Assembly (NCBI GenBank): GCA_963791425.1
Contig: CAWBSE010000002.1
Location: 186,001-250,000, forward strand
DNA: 64,000 nucleotides
Direction: 5' to 3'
From: DATBLE01 sp963791425
Lineage (GTDB): Bacteria; Actinomycetota; Thermoleophilia; Gaiellales; Gaiellaceae
Part shown: piece after piece, positions 19,526 through 28,748 of the stretch
Layout of the letters: every line of letters begins with the position of its first letter
How positions within the stretch are numbered: the stretch's first letter is position 1
Translations under genes and position numbers: made by a program
Notes under the pieces: model-generated
Told to the model about the DNA's origin: nothing
Databases searched by the model: none
Seen by the model: only the letters and a program-made list of their open reading frames with translations

Positions 19526-19917
19526 CGGAGCGAGGCCCAGGGCTCTTCGCCCGAGACGTCGACCGCGACGTACCCGCCCTCGGTCACGGCGGGCGCGAGC
19601 ACGACCTGGAGCTGGACGGGATCGCCGGTGTCGTTGTACGACGCGTGCACGACGTCCTTGTCGATGTAGATCGAGTCGCCGGGGCCGAGCTCGCGGCTCT
19701 CCGCCTCGAGGTACTGCGTGATCACTCCGGCCTTGACGATGATCATCTCGTCCTGGTCCGGGTGCTTGTGGAACGCGTGCGAGTGGCCGGGCCCGATCGT
19801 CACGTCCATGACCACGAGCGTCTGGCAGCCCGTGTCGGGCGGCGCGCACCGCATCCCGGCGCTCCCCCAGTCGAAATTCTCGGTCGGAACCTCGGTGCCC
19901 ATCACGAACCTGCTCAT
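19522..19917 (-). CDS. Small cupin protein in the Liv/Tm-1 operon
   Basis: A 131-residue single cupin barrel. Motif 1 is GHSHAFHKHPDQDEMIIVKAG and motif 2 is LGPGDSIYIDKDVVHASYN, with three His and one Glu suited to a metal ion. It could be a dioxygenase, isomerase or regulator-like cupin. ATG 19917 overlaps the TIM-barrel stop, and its TGA overlaps the oxidoreductase start, so it sits inside a coupled run of genes. Confidence 0.85.
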   Translation of the reverse strand: MSRFVMGTEVPTENFDWGSAGMRCAPPDTGCQTLVVMDVTIGPGHSHAFHKHPDQDEMIIVKAGVITQYLEAESRELGPGDSIYIDKDVVHASYNDTGDPVQLQVVLAPAVTEGGYVAVDVSGEEPWASLR

Positions 19918-20741
19918 GCTGCTCCTCCAATGGACTTGAACCGCTTCATGTTCTCCGTCATCGCCACCTCGGTCGGCAGCCGCTCCATGCTCGACGCGCC
20001 GAAGAAGCCGACCACACCGGTCGTCCGCTCGAGCACGTAGGCGGCGTCGTCCGGCTCGGCGATCGGGCCGCCGTGGCAGAGCACGATGACGTCGTCCCGC
20101 ACCGCCTTCGCCGCGTCGCACATCGCCTGGACGAGCTCGACCGACTCGTCGAGCGTCTTCGCGGTCAGGCCGCCGATCGCACCGCCGGTGGTCAGCCCCA
20201 TGTGCGGGACGAGCACGTCGGCGCCGGCCTCCGTCATCGCCACGGCCTCCTCCGGCGTGAAGACGTACGGCGCGGTCAGGAGATCGGCCTCGTGCGCGGT
20301 GCGGATCATCTCGACCTCGTGGCCGTACCCCATCCCGGTCTCCTCGAGCCCGATCCGGTGGGTGCCGTCGATCAGCCCGACGGTCGGGAAGTTCTGCACG
20401 CCGGAGAAGCCGATGCGTTTCAGCTCGTCGAGGAAGACGGGCATCAGCCGGAAGGGATCGGTGCCGCAGACGCCCGCGAGCACCGGCGTGTGCTTCACGA
20501 CCGGCAGCACCTCGGCCGCCATCTCGACGACGATCGCGTTCGCGTCGCCGTACGGCATCAGGCCGGCCAGCGAGCCGCGGCCCGCCATCCGGTAGCGGCC
20601 CGAGTTGTAGATGATGATCAGGTCGCAGCCGCCCGCTTCGGCGCACTTCGCCGAGAGCCCGGTGCCCGCGCCGGCGCCGATGATCGGCGAGCCGGCGTCG
20701 ATCTGCGCGCGCAGCCGCGCGAGGGCCTCGGCGCGGGTCAC
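19914..20741 (-). CDS. Phosphoenolpyruvate-hydrolase-family TIM barrel (Tm-1 C-terminal-domain type)
   Basis: A 275-residue TIM-barrel protein. Conserved blocks include IIGAGAGTGLSAKCAEAGGCDLIIIYNSGRYR split over about 20-50, MPYGDANAIV, VCGTDPFR and FPTVGLIDG. This family is annotated as PEP hydrolase-like and matches the C-terminal half of plant and fungal Tm-1 proteins. Here it is a separate gene, with GTG 20741 overlapping the stop of the Tm-1-type ATP-binding gene. The two products very probably form one enzyme. The reaction is not established for most members. Confidence 0.85.
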   Translation of the reverse strand: MTRAEALARLRAQIDAGSPIIGAGAGTGLSAKCAEAGGCDLIIIYNSGRYRMAGRGSLAGLMPYGDANAIVVEMAAEVLPVVKHTPVLAGVCGTDPFRLMPVFLDELKRIGFSGVQNFPTVGLIDGTHRIGLEETGMGYGHEVEMIRTAHEADLLTAPYVFTPEEAVAMTEAGADVLVPHMGLTTGGAIGGLTAKTLDESVELVQAMCDAAKAVRDDVIVLCHGGPIAEPDDAAYVLERTTGVVGFFGASSMERLPTEVAMTENMKRFKSIGGAA

Positions 20742-21953
20742 GCCGATGCCTCGATCATCTGATGCAGCCGGTCGGCCATCGCGTCGGCGAACGCGTCGTC
20801 GTTGACGTCGAGGTCGAGCTCGTGCAGCTCGACGTTGTCGGCCAGCCCCTCGCGCAGCGCGCCGAACAGCGCCTCGTCCGCGGCCGCGTCGTAGAACGGG
20901 CCACCCTCGGTCGCGATCATCGAGACCCCCTTCAGCGGCACGAACAGGGCGGTCGGCCCGGTCGCCGCCGACAGCTTCCGCGCGATCTGGCGGCCGAGCT
21001 CGGCGCACTCCTCGGGCGTCGTGCGCATCAGCGTGATCGTCGGGTTGTGGACGTAGAGGTTGCGGTCGTCGAACTGCGGCGGCACGGTCTCGCGCGGGCC
21101 GAAGTTGACCATGTCGAGCGCGCCCAGCGAGACGACCTGCGGCAGCCCGAGCTCGCCGGCCGTCTCCAGACGGTCGGGCCCCGCCGACAGGACGCCGCCG
21201 ACGAGCTCGTCGGCCAGCTCGGTCGTCGTCAGGTCGAGCACACCGACGAGGAACCCGCCGCGCGCGAGCGCCTCCATCGACTGGCCGCCGGTGCCGGTCG
21301 CGTGGAAGACGAGCACCTCGTAGCCGAGCCCCTCCAGCCGCTCGCGCGCCCGCGTCACCGCCTGCGTCGTCACGCCGAACATCGTCGCGCCGATCAGGGG
21401 CCGCCGTTCGCCGCCGCTCTCGGGGACGGCGACCTTCGCCATCCCGGCGATCGCGCCCGCAGCGTTCGAGAGGATCCGCTCGGAGATCCGGTTCAGCCCG
21501 GAGATGTCGACGACCGAGTACGTCATCGAGATGTCGCTCGCGCCGACGTAGGGGCGGGTGTCGCCCGGAGGCGACCGTGGAGACGATCAGCTTCGGAACG
21601 CCGACGGGCAGCGCCCGCATCGCGGCCGCGCCGATCGACGAGTTGCCCGAGCCGCCGACGGAGAGGATCCCGTCGAGCCGTCCCTCGCCGTGGAGCCGGC
21701 CGACGACCGCGGCGGCGCCGCGGCACATCGCCTCGACGGCTGCGCCCCGGTCGCTCGCGTCACGCAGCGCCGCGATGTCGGTGCCGGCCGCCGCGGCGAC
21801 CTCGTCCTGGGTGACGTCGGCCTCGGCGAGCGGCTCGAAGACCCCGGCGTCGACCAGCACCACGTCGACGCCTGCTCGCGCAGGCGGTCGCGCGAGGTAC
21901 GCGTACTCGTGGCCCTTCGTGTCGAGCGTGCCGAGGAGGACGACGGTGGCCAT
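20738..21953 (-). CDS. Tm-1-like ATP-binding protein (UPF0261), frameshifted
   Basis: The N-terminal part (VVLLGTLDTKGHEYAYL, SVGGSGNSSIGAAAMRALPVG) and C-terminal part (SYVVDISGLN-type start, IGATMFGVTTQAVTRARERLE, HNPTITLMRTTPEE) are typical of Tm-1/UPF0261. One extra G at about 21567 shifts the frame between KLIVSTVASG and the expected DTRPYVGAS; correcting it gives 404 residues. Near the N-terminus, ARPPARAG instead of an RDRLREAG-like helix suggests a second, self-compensating indel pair. ATG 21953 is used. Its partner TIM-barrel gene follows at once. Confidence 0.85.
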
Positions 21954-22885
21954 CACGGTCCCTTCTTGGTCGGGGCCTGGACGGGGTTCCAGGCCGGGCT
22001 CGAGTCATTGTTCTTGGAGTCCGTGAGGGTCGTCTCGACCTTGCTACCGACCGGGGTCACGACGATCGAGCCGTCGCTCGAGAATGCGATCGTCGTACCC
22101 TGCGGCGACCAGGCGGGATCGATCTCTTCGGAACTCGAGGCCGTCAGGCGCCTGGCGCCCTTCCCGCTCACCCCGATCGCCCAGAGCCTGGGACCGGCGA
22201 CCTGGGCATCATCGGAGAAGGCGATCCGCGTGCTGTCCGGCGACCAGGCAGGCCCGGACGCGGACCCGCTGAGGGACGTCAGCGTGTGCCCCTCAGAGCC
22301 GTCCGGATGGACGAGCCAGATCTCGCGCACGGACGCGTCGCTGATGCCCCGGGAGTACGCGATCCAGCGTCCGTCGGGCGACCAGGACGGGTCACGTTCG
22401 GCCGCCGTGTCGTGCGTGATCCGATGGGCACCCGTGCCGTCTGCCTTCATCACCCAGACATGGAGCCCGCGCTCGAAGGTGATTTCCTTGCCGTCGGGGG
22501 AGAAGCTCGGATGCGTGTCGTCGTTGCCGGCTGATGTCAACTGCCTGACGTTCCTGCCCGAGGCATCCATGACGTAGATGTGGGCGATTCCGTTCCGCCG
22601 ACTCGCGAACGCAATCGACTTGCCGTCGGGCGACCAGGCGGGATCGAACTCGTAGTACAACCCGGCCGGCGTCGAAGCCTTGCCGCTACCACCGCTCGTC
22701 AAGCGCCGCTGCAGGCTCCCGTCGGCGTTCATCTCGTAGATGTCGTACACGCCGCTCCGCGTCGAGACGAAGAGCAGGTCGGGACGCGGCTTCGCCGACG
22801 ATCCGCCGCAGCCGGCAAGCGCGACCGCAGCAGATGCGACGAGGGCGCCGACGATGGATCTGCGCTTCGAGAACGGGTTCCTCAC
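21953..22885 (-). CDS. TolB-like beta-propeller lipoprotein
   Basis: A 310-residue lipoprotein: basic N-terminus, hydrophobic stretch and lipobox LAGC with Cys26. The mature part has repeated WSPDG/FSPDG blades (PAWSPDGKSIAF, PSFSPDGKEITF, PSWSPDGRWIAY, PAWSPDSTRIAF, PAWSPQGTTIAF), at least five WD40/TolB-type propeller repeats. It is probably attached to the outer face of the cell membrane. GTG 22885 and a stop overlapping the Tm-1 start place it inside the importer operon, where it may capture substrate. Confidence 0.85.
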   Translation of the reverse strand: MRNPFSKRRSIVGALVASAAVALAGCGGSSAKPRPDLLFVSTRSGVYDIYEMNADGSLQRRLTSGGSGKASTPAGLYYEFDPAWSPDGKSIAFASRRNGIAHIYVMDASGRNVRQLTSAGNDDTHPSFSPDGKEITFERGLHVWVMKADGTGAHRITHDTAAERDPSWSPDGRWIAYSRGISDASVREIWLVHPDGSEGHTLTSLSGSASGPAWSPDSTRIAFSDDAQVAGPRLWAIGVSGKGARRLTASSSEEIDPAWSPQGTTIAFSSDGSIVVTPVGSKVETTLTDSKNNDSSPAWNPVQAPTKKGP

Positions 22886-22897
22886 GAGCCGACCGCC

Positions 22898-23633
22898 CTA
22901 CTGCGCCAGCGGCTCGACGCCGAGGATAGCGGCGCTGCATATCCGGATCCCCCGAGAGCTTGTCGGCGGTCGTCTCGGTCGCGATCTCTCCGCCGATCAT
23001 GATCAGCTGGCGGTTGGCGAGGGCACAGGCGACACCGAGGTTCTGCTCGATGAGCAAGATGCGTAGGCCGTCCTGCTCGAGCTTACGGAACACCTCGATC
23101 AGGTTCTCGATGATCGCCGGCGCCAGGCCCTCGGAGGGCTCGTCCATGACCAGGAGCCTCGGGTTGGTCAGCAGGGCTCGGCCGATCGCCAGCATCTGCT
23201 GCTCACCGCCGGAGAGCTGCGCACCGCCGTTCTTGCGGCGCTCTGCGAGGCGAGGGAACAGCTCGTACACCTTGTCCGGCGTCCAGCCGTCACCGCTCTT
23301 CGTGGCGATCATCCGCAGGTGCTCGTCCACGGAGAGCGACGGAAACAGCCGTCGCCCCTGCGGCACGTAGCCGATCCCGAGCGCGGCGATCCGGTATGAC
23401 GGCTTCCCGAGGATCTCCTGCCCGAGGAAGCGGATCGAGCCGCGCGCCGATCCTTTCAGGGACGGCATCATGCCCATGATCGCGGCGCAGAGCGTCGTCT
23501 TCCCCATCCCGTTCCGTCCCACGACGGCGACCGACTCGGATCCCATCTCGAGGTCGACGCCCTGCAGGATGTGCGCCGAGCCGTAGTGGGCGTCGAGGCC
23601 GCGCAGAGCGAGAAGCGGCTCGGATGCGCTCAC
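22898..23633 (-). CDS. livF: Branched-chain-amino-acid-type ABC importer ATPase LivF, frameshifted at 3' end
   Basis: ATPase of a HAAT-type importer. Walker A is GRNGMGKTT, the signature LSGGEQQMLAIGRAL, Walker B LLVMDEPSEGLAP. A single inserted C near 22925 shifts the last codons; restoring the frame gives the expected ending RRYLGVEPLAQ and a TAG at 22898-22900, for 244 residues. It overlaps livG by four bases. It energises LivH/LivM with LivG. Confidence 0.88.
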
Positions 23634-24421
23634 GAGCCGACTGCCTGATGGCCGCTACCCAGGTACAGGTCGTGCACGAGCTGGTTGCCACGGATCTCCT
23701 CGGGCGTGCCTTCGACGATGATCCGCCCGTCGTGCATCATCGTCACCCGCTCGGCGACGCGGAGCGCGACGTCCATGTCGTGCTCGATCAGGAGCAGGGT
23801 GATGTCGCGATCGAGCCCGAGCAGCAGCTCCGTCAGCAGAACGCGCTCCCCGCGCGACAGGCCCGACGCCGGCTCGTCCAGCATCAGGACTCTCGGCTGG
23901 GCGGCCAGGGCCATGGCGAGAGCGACCTGACGGTGCTCTCCGTGGGAGAGATCGCCCACCGTCGCCCCGAGCTTGTGGTCGATGGCCACGCGGCCGGCCG
24001 CCAGACGTGCCTGGTCGCGCATCTCCCCGTCCCGCTTTCGCGCGACCACAGGCCGCAAGTGGCCACCCTCGACGCCGACGATCGCCAGATAGATGTTGTC
24101 CTCGACGCTGAGCCCGGCGAACAAGCGCGACTGCTGGTAGGTACGGGCGAGCCCGAGCTTGGCCCGTAGCCGAGCCGGCGCGAACGTCACGTCGTGGCCG
24201 AAAATCGCGACGGCGCCCGAGGTGGCCGGGAAGTCGCCCGCAATGACGTTGAAGAGCGTGGTCTTCCCGGCTCCGTTCGGACCGAGGATGGCGCGCCGCT
24301 CGCCGGGCGCGATCTCCAGATCCACCTCGCGAACGGCGTGCAAACCGCCGAAGCGCCGGCCGACCCCCCTGAGCAGGAGGGCCGACTCGGCGCTTCTGAC
24401 GTCGGTAGCGACCTCTACCAC
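23630..24421 (-). CDS. livG: Branched-chain-amino-acid-type ABC importer ATPase LivG
   Basis: A 263-residue ATPase. It has Walker A GPNGAGKTT, the Q-loop region RTYQQSRLFAGLSVEDN, Walker B VLMLDEPASGLS and the H-loop LLLIEHDMD. The signature is degenerate (LSHGEHRQVALAMAL instead of LSGGQ), which is common in LivG-type subunits. The family insert between Q-loop and signature is present. GTG 24421 is the start. It is the partner of LivF. Confidence 0.92.
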   Translation of the reverse strand: MVEVATDVRSAESALLLRGVGRRFGGLHAVREVDLEIAPGERRAILGPNGAGKTTLFNVIAGDFPATSGAVAIFGHDVTFAPARLRAKLGLARTYQQSRLFAGLSVEDNIYLAIVGVEGGHLRPVVARKRDGEMRDQARLAAGRVAIDHKLGATVGDLSHGEHRQVALAMALAAQPRVLMLDEPASGLSRGERVLLTELLLGLDRDITLLLIEHDMDVALRVAERVTMMHDGRIIVEGTPEEIRGNQLVHDLYLGSGHQAVGS

Positions 24422-24428
24422 TACCTCG

Positions 24429-25847
24429 TTACTTGACGACCCCGTTGACGACCGGGCGCCCCTTGCCGGTCCATGGGAGCGGCTTGTGGGCGCATGTTGG
24501 ATACGTCCGGCTCGGCGGGTGGACGACCGTTCCGCCGAAGGTCTCGTCGACGAACTGATTGACCTTCTGCACCGTCACGACCGCGAGCGCACCCGGGGCC
24601 GAGACGGCCATCTTGTACGAGTACTGCTGCTGCACCGCCTGGTTGTTCTTGCCGAGGGCGAGCTTCCCGTATGCCGCGTCCGGAAGCACGGTGACGCGGA
24701 GGGCCTTCTGCAGCGCCTTCTGCCCGTCGGAGATGTTGCCCTTGACCACGTTCAGCGCCTTCATCAGCGCCCAGGTGTTGGCGTAGTAGTTGAACGTGAA
24801 CCCGTCGGCCGCGTGGTCGGACGCTTTGCCGGCGAGCGGCGGGTACTGCTTGAACCACTTGTCCAGGATGTTCTTGTACTTCGTCACGTTGGGGCCCTTG
24901 AGATCGGGGGCCGTACCGAAACCGCCCACGTAGGCGCCGTTCAGGTGCGGACCGATCGTCTTGTCGGCCCCGGAGGAGAAGAAGAACAGGTTCCCGATCA
25001 CCTGTGTCGCCTTCAGCGGCCCGTACAGGGCCTCGAAGGCCTTGATCGACGGAACAGTGCCCGTTCCGCCGACGGCCCAGAAGTAGCCGTCCACCTTGCT
25101 CGGCGGAGGCAGCTGCTGCACGAACGACGAGTAGTCGGTCGTGTTGAGCGGCGGGAACACGCGCTTCGTGATATTGCCGCCCGCTGCACAGAAGTCGGCG
25201 ATCATGCCCGCACCGGACGCATAGCCGAAGCTGTAATCGTCCATGATGATCGCGGCGTTCTTCCAGTGGTCCCTCTGCACGGCGATGCTGCCGATGCCGG
25301 CCTCCCACTGGACGCCGCTGCCGTTGAAGCGGAAGAAGTTCGGCGCCTTCACCGCCGCCGTGGTGTCCCACGCGCCGGCTGTGCCGTTCACGAACGTCTT
25401 CGTCGGGTGCTGCTTGGCGTAGTTGGCGACCGCAACGGACTCGTCACCGGACAGCGGGCCGATCATGACGTCGGCACCGAGCTGCTCCATGAGCCGCTTG
25501 GTCTCCTTGATGGCCGAGTCCGCCGTGTCGTTCGCGCAACCGATGCCGACGAGCTGGAGCGGATGGCCGCCGATCGAGCCGCCGTGCCAGCCTGCGGACG
25601 GCTTGTTCGGGTTGTTCGGCTTCGCGCCGCCGAACTGCGAAACCGCGGTGATCGCGCCGCCGATGTCCTGCTGGTAATTCGCGGCGAACGCGCCCCCGCA
25701 GTCGGACAGGATCGCGAACTTGATCGGCGTTGCCGTCGACTTGCCGATGGCTGCCGTCGCCGTGACCGCGGCCGCGATCGCGACCAGCGCGACCGCGAGG
25801 CTCGCAGGAAGCCAGACTCGGCGACCCTTCCTCTTGACATACGTCAT
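24429..25847 (-). CDS. livK: Periplasmic-binding-type substrate-binding protein of the Liv importer
   Basis: A 472-residue extracytoplasmic binding protein with an N-terminal signal sequence (basic KRKGRR, then LPASLAVALVAIAAAVTATAA). The type I two-lobe fold is indicated by the order IKFAILSDCGG, VGIGCANDTADSAIKETKRLMEQLGADVMIGPLSGDES split over about 100-140, and AAIIMDDYSFGYASGAGM. It is longer than LivK/LivJ (about 370), so it probably binds something other than leucine-type amino acids, such as an amide or urea-like compound. ATG 25847 has a GGGAGGA site upstream. Confidence 0.88.
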   Translation of the reverse strand: MTYVKRKGRRVWLPASLAVALVAIAAAVTATAAIGKSTATPIKFAILSDCGGAFAANYQQDIGGAITAVSQFGGAKPNNPNKPSAGWHGGSIGGHPLQLVGIGCANDTADSAIKETKRLMEQLGADVMIGPLSGDESVAVANYAKQHPTKTFVNGTAGAWDTTAAVKAPNFFRFNGSGVQWEAGIGSIAVQRDHWKNAAIIMDDYSFGYASGAGMIADFCAAGGNITKRVFPPLNTTDYSSFVQQLPPPSKVDGYFWAVGGTGTVPSIKAFEALYGPLKATQVIGNLFFFSSGADKTIGPHLNGAYVGGFGTAPDLKGPNVTKYKNILDKWFKQYPPLAGKASDHAADGFTFNYYANTWALMKALNVVKGNISDGQKALQKALRVTVLPDAAYGKLALGKNNQAVQQQYSYKMAVSAPGALAVVTVQKVNQFVDETFGGTVVHPPSRTYPTCAHKPLPWTGKGRPVVNGVVK

Positions 25848-25941
25848 GCGGTGTCCTCCCTTGTTCTCCCCGACGTGTCACGCCGGACTTTGCCTCAACG
25901 TACGACCCTACTCCAACTGAAGCGTCAAGTCACTCGTTGAC

Positions 25942-27030
25942 TTACCTCCGTGGCTCACGTCCGTGGCTCGCCGGAGTCGGGTCGACCGTTGTCGCCTCCA
26001 CGCCTCCTGCAGCCGTCGGCGCGGCGCGAAGGGCGTTCCCCGCGGCATACTGCATCAGCCAATCCCACATCCCCATCAACCCGCCGGGAGAGACGAGGAC
26101 GATCAGAAGGAAGATCGCGCCGATCAGGGTGTGGAAGGTCCCGCCGACCACCGGAAGGTAGTCGGTGCGCACGTAGTTCTGGATCAGGACGAAGGCAAGC
26201 GCTCCGACCCATGCTCCCTCGAGCCGATATAGGCCCCCGATGACGGCGATCACGAGCAGATCGATCGCCGACCCGATGTTGATCGTTGCCGGATCGATGT
26301 GCCCGTTCCACCATACGAAGATCACCCCGGCAAGGGAGGCTACGAACCCCGCGAAGCCGAACGCCATCACGCGGTGGAGCGGCACGTTGTAACCGAGCGA
26401 GCTCATACGCACAGGATCGTCCCGGACGCCCTGGAGCGTCAACCCGAAGGGTGTTCGCGACAGATACCGGATCGTCGCGTACACGAGCAGCGCCAGTAGG
26501 AGCGCAGCGTAGTAGAGCCTGTTCGGATTCGCGTCGACGTTGCCGATCACGCTGGGGGCGCTGATGCCGCTGATGCCCCCGAAGCCGGACAGGCTCAGAT
26601 CTGCGCCGAAGAAGAAGTTTGCGATCACCGCGAAGGTCAGCGTGATCATCAGGAAGTAGATGCCGGCGCTCCGGCTCGCCAGGGCCCCGAACAGGAATGC
26701 CACCCCCGTCGCAATGGCGATGCCGAGGACGACTCCGACCCAGGGATTCCAGCCCAGGTTCAGCCCCTTCGTGTTGCCGTTCGTGACCACGTTGCCGAGC
26801 ACGAAGCCGGCAATGCCGAAAATCGAGATCTGGGCGAGCGAGACCATCCCACCGTACGCGGAGAGGAAGATCAGGCTCGCCGCGACGATGCCGAGGAAGA
26901 AGACCTGAGTCAGGATGAAGCTGACCCAGAAAGCGCTGAAGATCACCGGTCCAAGTGCGGCCAGTAGGAGCATGACCGCCGCGAGGGTGCGCTCGATGGT
27001 CTGGCGAGCGGTCCATGGGCTCAGCCTCAC
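25942..27030 (-). CDS. livM: ABC importer permease LivM
   Basis: A 362-residue permease with about nine transmembrane segments and the cytoplasmic coupling loop FGLTLQGVRDDPVRMSSLGYN, the EAA-like motif of this family. The stretch SLAQISIFGIAGFVLGN is typical of LivM. GTG 27030 overlaps the livH stop by four bases. A 94-base gap before livK contains no other gene. It forms the membrane channel with LivH. Confidence 0.92.
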   Translation of the reverse strand: MRLSPWTARQTIERTLAAVMLLLAALGPVIFSAFWVSFILTQVFFLGIVAASLIFLSAYGGMVSLAQISIFGIAGFVLGNVVTNGNTKGLNLGWNPWVGVVLGIAIATGVAFLFGALASRSAGIYFLMITLTFAVIANFFFGADLSLSGFGGISGISAPSVIGNVDANPNRLYYAALLLALLVYATIRYLSRTPFGLTLQGVRDDPVRMSSLGYNVPLHRVMAFGFAGFVASLAGVIFVWWNGHIDPATINIGSAIDLLVIAVIGGLYRLEGAWVGALAFVLIQNYVRTDYLPVVGGTFHTLIGAIFLLIVLVSPGGLMGMWDWLMQYAAGNALRAAPTAAGGVEATTVDPTPASHGREPRR

Positions 27031-28149
27031 GCGGGTCTCCCGAACAGCCCCTGGGGCCGAAACGCGAGAACGAGCGCGAGCAGGCCGAATGTGAAGATGA
27101 TCGAGTAGTAGGTGTAGTTCACCGGGAGATAGACGGCCGAGAACGTGGACACGAGGCCGAGCAGTAGAGAGCCGACGGCTGCGCCCGTGAGTCGAGCCCA
27201 TGCCGCCGATGATCACGACGACGAGCGAATAGAGCAGCCAGTTCGCGTCGACGCCAGGCCCTAGACTCGCGAACGATCCGCCAATCGCACCACCGAAGCC
27301 GGCGAGGGCGGAGCCGACGAAGAACGCGATCGCGAAGGTGAGCTGGATATTGACGCCCAGCGCCGAGACCATATGGCGGTCGTCGACGCCCGCGCGGATC
27401 ACCATTCCCGTCCGGGTCTTCTTCAGCCAGAGCCAGAGGCCAAGGCCTACGGCGACGGCGATCCCGAGGATGAAGAGACGGGTCAGCGAGTAGTCGACCC
27501 CGGCGAGGTGGATCGCAACACGCCTGTCGAGCACTCCAGGCCATGCGAGGTCCTGGGTGAAGGCCCCGAAGTGAGCGATCATCTGGTCGGCGAGGATGAT
27601 CGCGATCGCGATCGTGACCAGTGCCTGTCGCAGCTCCTGGCCCTGGTTCCAGCGCAGGAACACCTGTTGTATCCCGAGACCCGCGATCCCGATGCAGACG
27701 GCGGCGATTAGCGCCGGCACGAGCCACTGCCAGAAGCTCACCTGTGAACTCAGCAGGCCGAAGGCCGAGTTCGCGCCGACGAGCTCCTGTTGCAGCTTGA
27801 GCGCGATGTAGCCGCCGAGCAGGAAGAAGGCGCCGTGGGCCATGTTCACGACGCGCATGAGGCCGAAGATGAGCGTGAAGCCGCTCGCGACGACGAAATA
27901 GAGGCCCGCGGCCGTGATGCTGTTGAGCAGCGTAATGAGAAAGTCATGGGGGTCGTCCAATGCGGATCCGAACGCGGTCTGTACACCGGTGCAGGTCGTG
28001 GCCCCGCACGCGTTCGCCGCGAAGAGCACCCAGATGAGCGCAAAGACAGCCGCGCCGAGGCCGACCACGAGCGGGACATAACGCACCGCAGCACTTCGGT
28101 TCCTGCTTGTTCTCTGGCTCGGCGCGGGTGTAGAGGCGACGTTACTCAT
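27027..28149 (-). CDS. livH: ABC importer permease LivH, frameshifted near 3' end
   Basis: Permease partner of LivM with stretches ITAAGLYFVVASGFTLIFGLMRVVNMAHGAFFLLGGYIA split over about 75-115, the typical LivH start of the membrane domain, and an extended N-terminus (about 60 residues before it). An inserted A at about 27196 (GGCTCG-A-CTCACG) shifts the last 55 codons; correcting it gives the normal ending LALVLAFRPQGLFGRPA and 373 residues. ATG 28149 is the start and livH is the first gene of the 12-gene leftward operon. Confidence 0.9.
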
Positions 28150-28248
28150 CGTCGGAGGCCATCTCCGCAAGCTCGTGGAGTCACTACGCTCAACCCGAAG
28201 CGACCGTAACAGGCACTCTGAGGGAGTTCAAACGAGTGCGAGTGCACG

Positions 28249-28722
28249 CTACGAGTGGTACAGCGTCGCGACGGCCGCGTCGCCGTCCTGCGGGGCGGTG
28301 CTCTCAAGCGGTACGATGTCCGCTCGCGTGGTCGCCTCGAGAGACTCGACGTCCGGACAGTCGACCTCGAGCAGGTTCCCCGCCGGGTCGCGGAGGTAGA
28401 GCTGAACCCAGCCCGCCGGATGGCTCCGGAGCGGCGTGCCGAACGCGCTCGAGTCCAGGATGCCCATCTCCTTCGCCTTCGCGTAGAGGGCGTCGAAGTC
28501 GTCGACGTCGATCCCGTAGTGGTGATGGATGGTCGGGTCGTCGCCGCTGTCGCTCTCGAACAGGTGCAGCTGGGTGGCACCGAGCGTCAGCCAGACGACG
28601 TTCCCCTGCGGGAACTTCGCCGTCGGCACCCGCTGCGCGCCGAAGACGTCCTCGTAGAAGCGGATCGACTCGGCCATGTCGCGGACGACGATCGAGACGT
28701 GGTTGACCCGGGTGGCATTCAT
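28249..28722 (-). CDS. VOC/glyoxalase-family metal-binding protein
   Basis: A 157-residue vicinal-oxygen-chelate protein with two beta-alpha-beta-beta-beta repeats. Likely metal ligands are the His in VNHVSIVVRD, the His/Glu in TQLHLFESD, the His pair in TIHHHYGIDV and the Glu in DPAGNLLEVDCPD. It might be a dioxygenase, epimerase or glyoxalase. ATG 28722 diverges from the larA-like gene, with a shared -10 in between. It reads into livH with a 99-base gap and may be co-transcribed. Confidence 0.87.
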   Translation of the reverse strand: MNATRVNHVSIVVRDMAESIRFYEDVFGAQRVPTAKFPQGNVVWLTLGATQLHLFESDSGDDPTIHHHYGIDVDDFDALYAKAKEMGILDSSAFGTPLRSHPAGWVQLYLRDPAGNLLEVDCPDVESLEATTRADIVPLESTAPQDGDAAVATLYHS

Positions 28723-28732
28723 GGTTCGAGAC

Positions 28733-28740
28733 GGTATAGC
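28733..28740. promoter_or_regulatory. Bidirectional -10 between VOC and LarA-like genes
   Basis: GGTATAGC carries TATAGC rightward (28735-28740, eight bases before GTG 28749) and TATACC leftward (complement of 28733-28738, ten bases before ATG 28722). The two -10 hexamers share the central TATA. Start codons are only 26 bases apart, so both mRNAs would be leaderless or nearly so. Confidence 0.55.
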
Positions 28741-28748
28741 CTGCGAGC

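Noticed and set aside
25848..25941. Riboswitch or attenuator in the livM-livK gap
   Set aside because: Only 94 bases with no clear conserved fold or terminator; nothing beyond a ribosome site could be supported.
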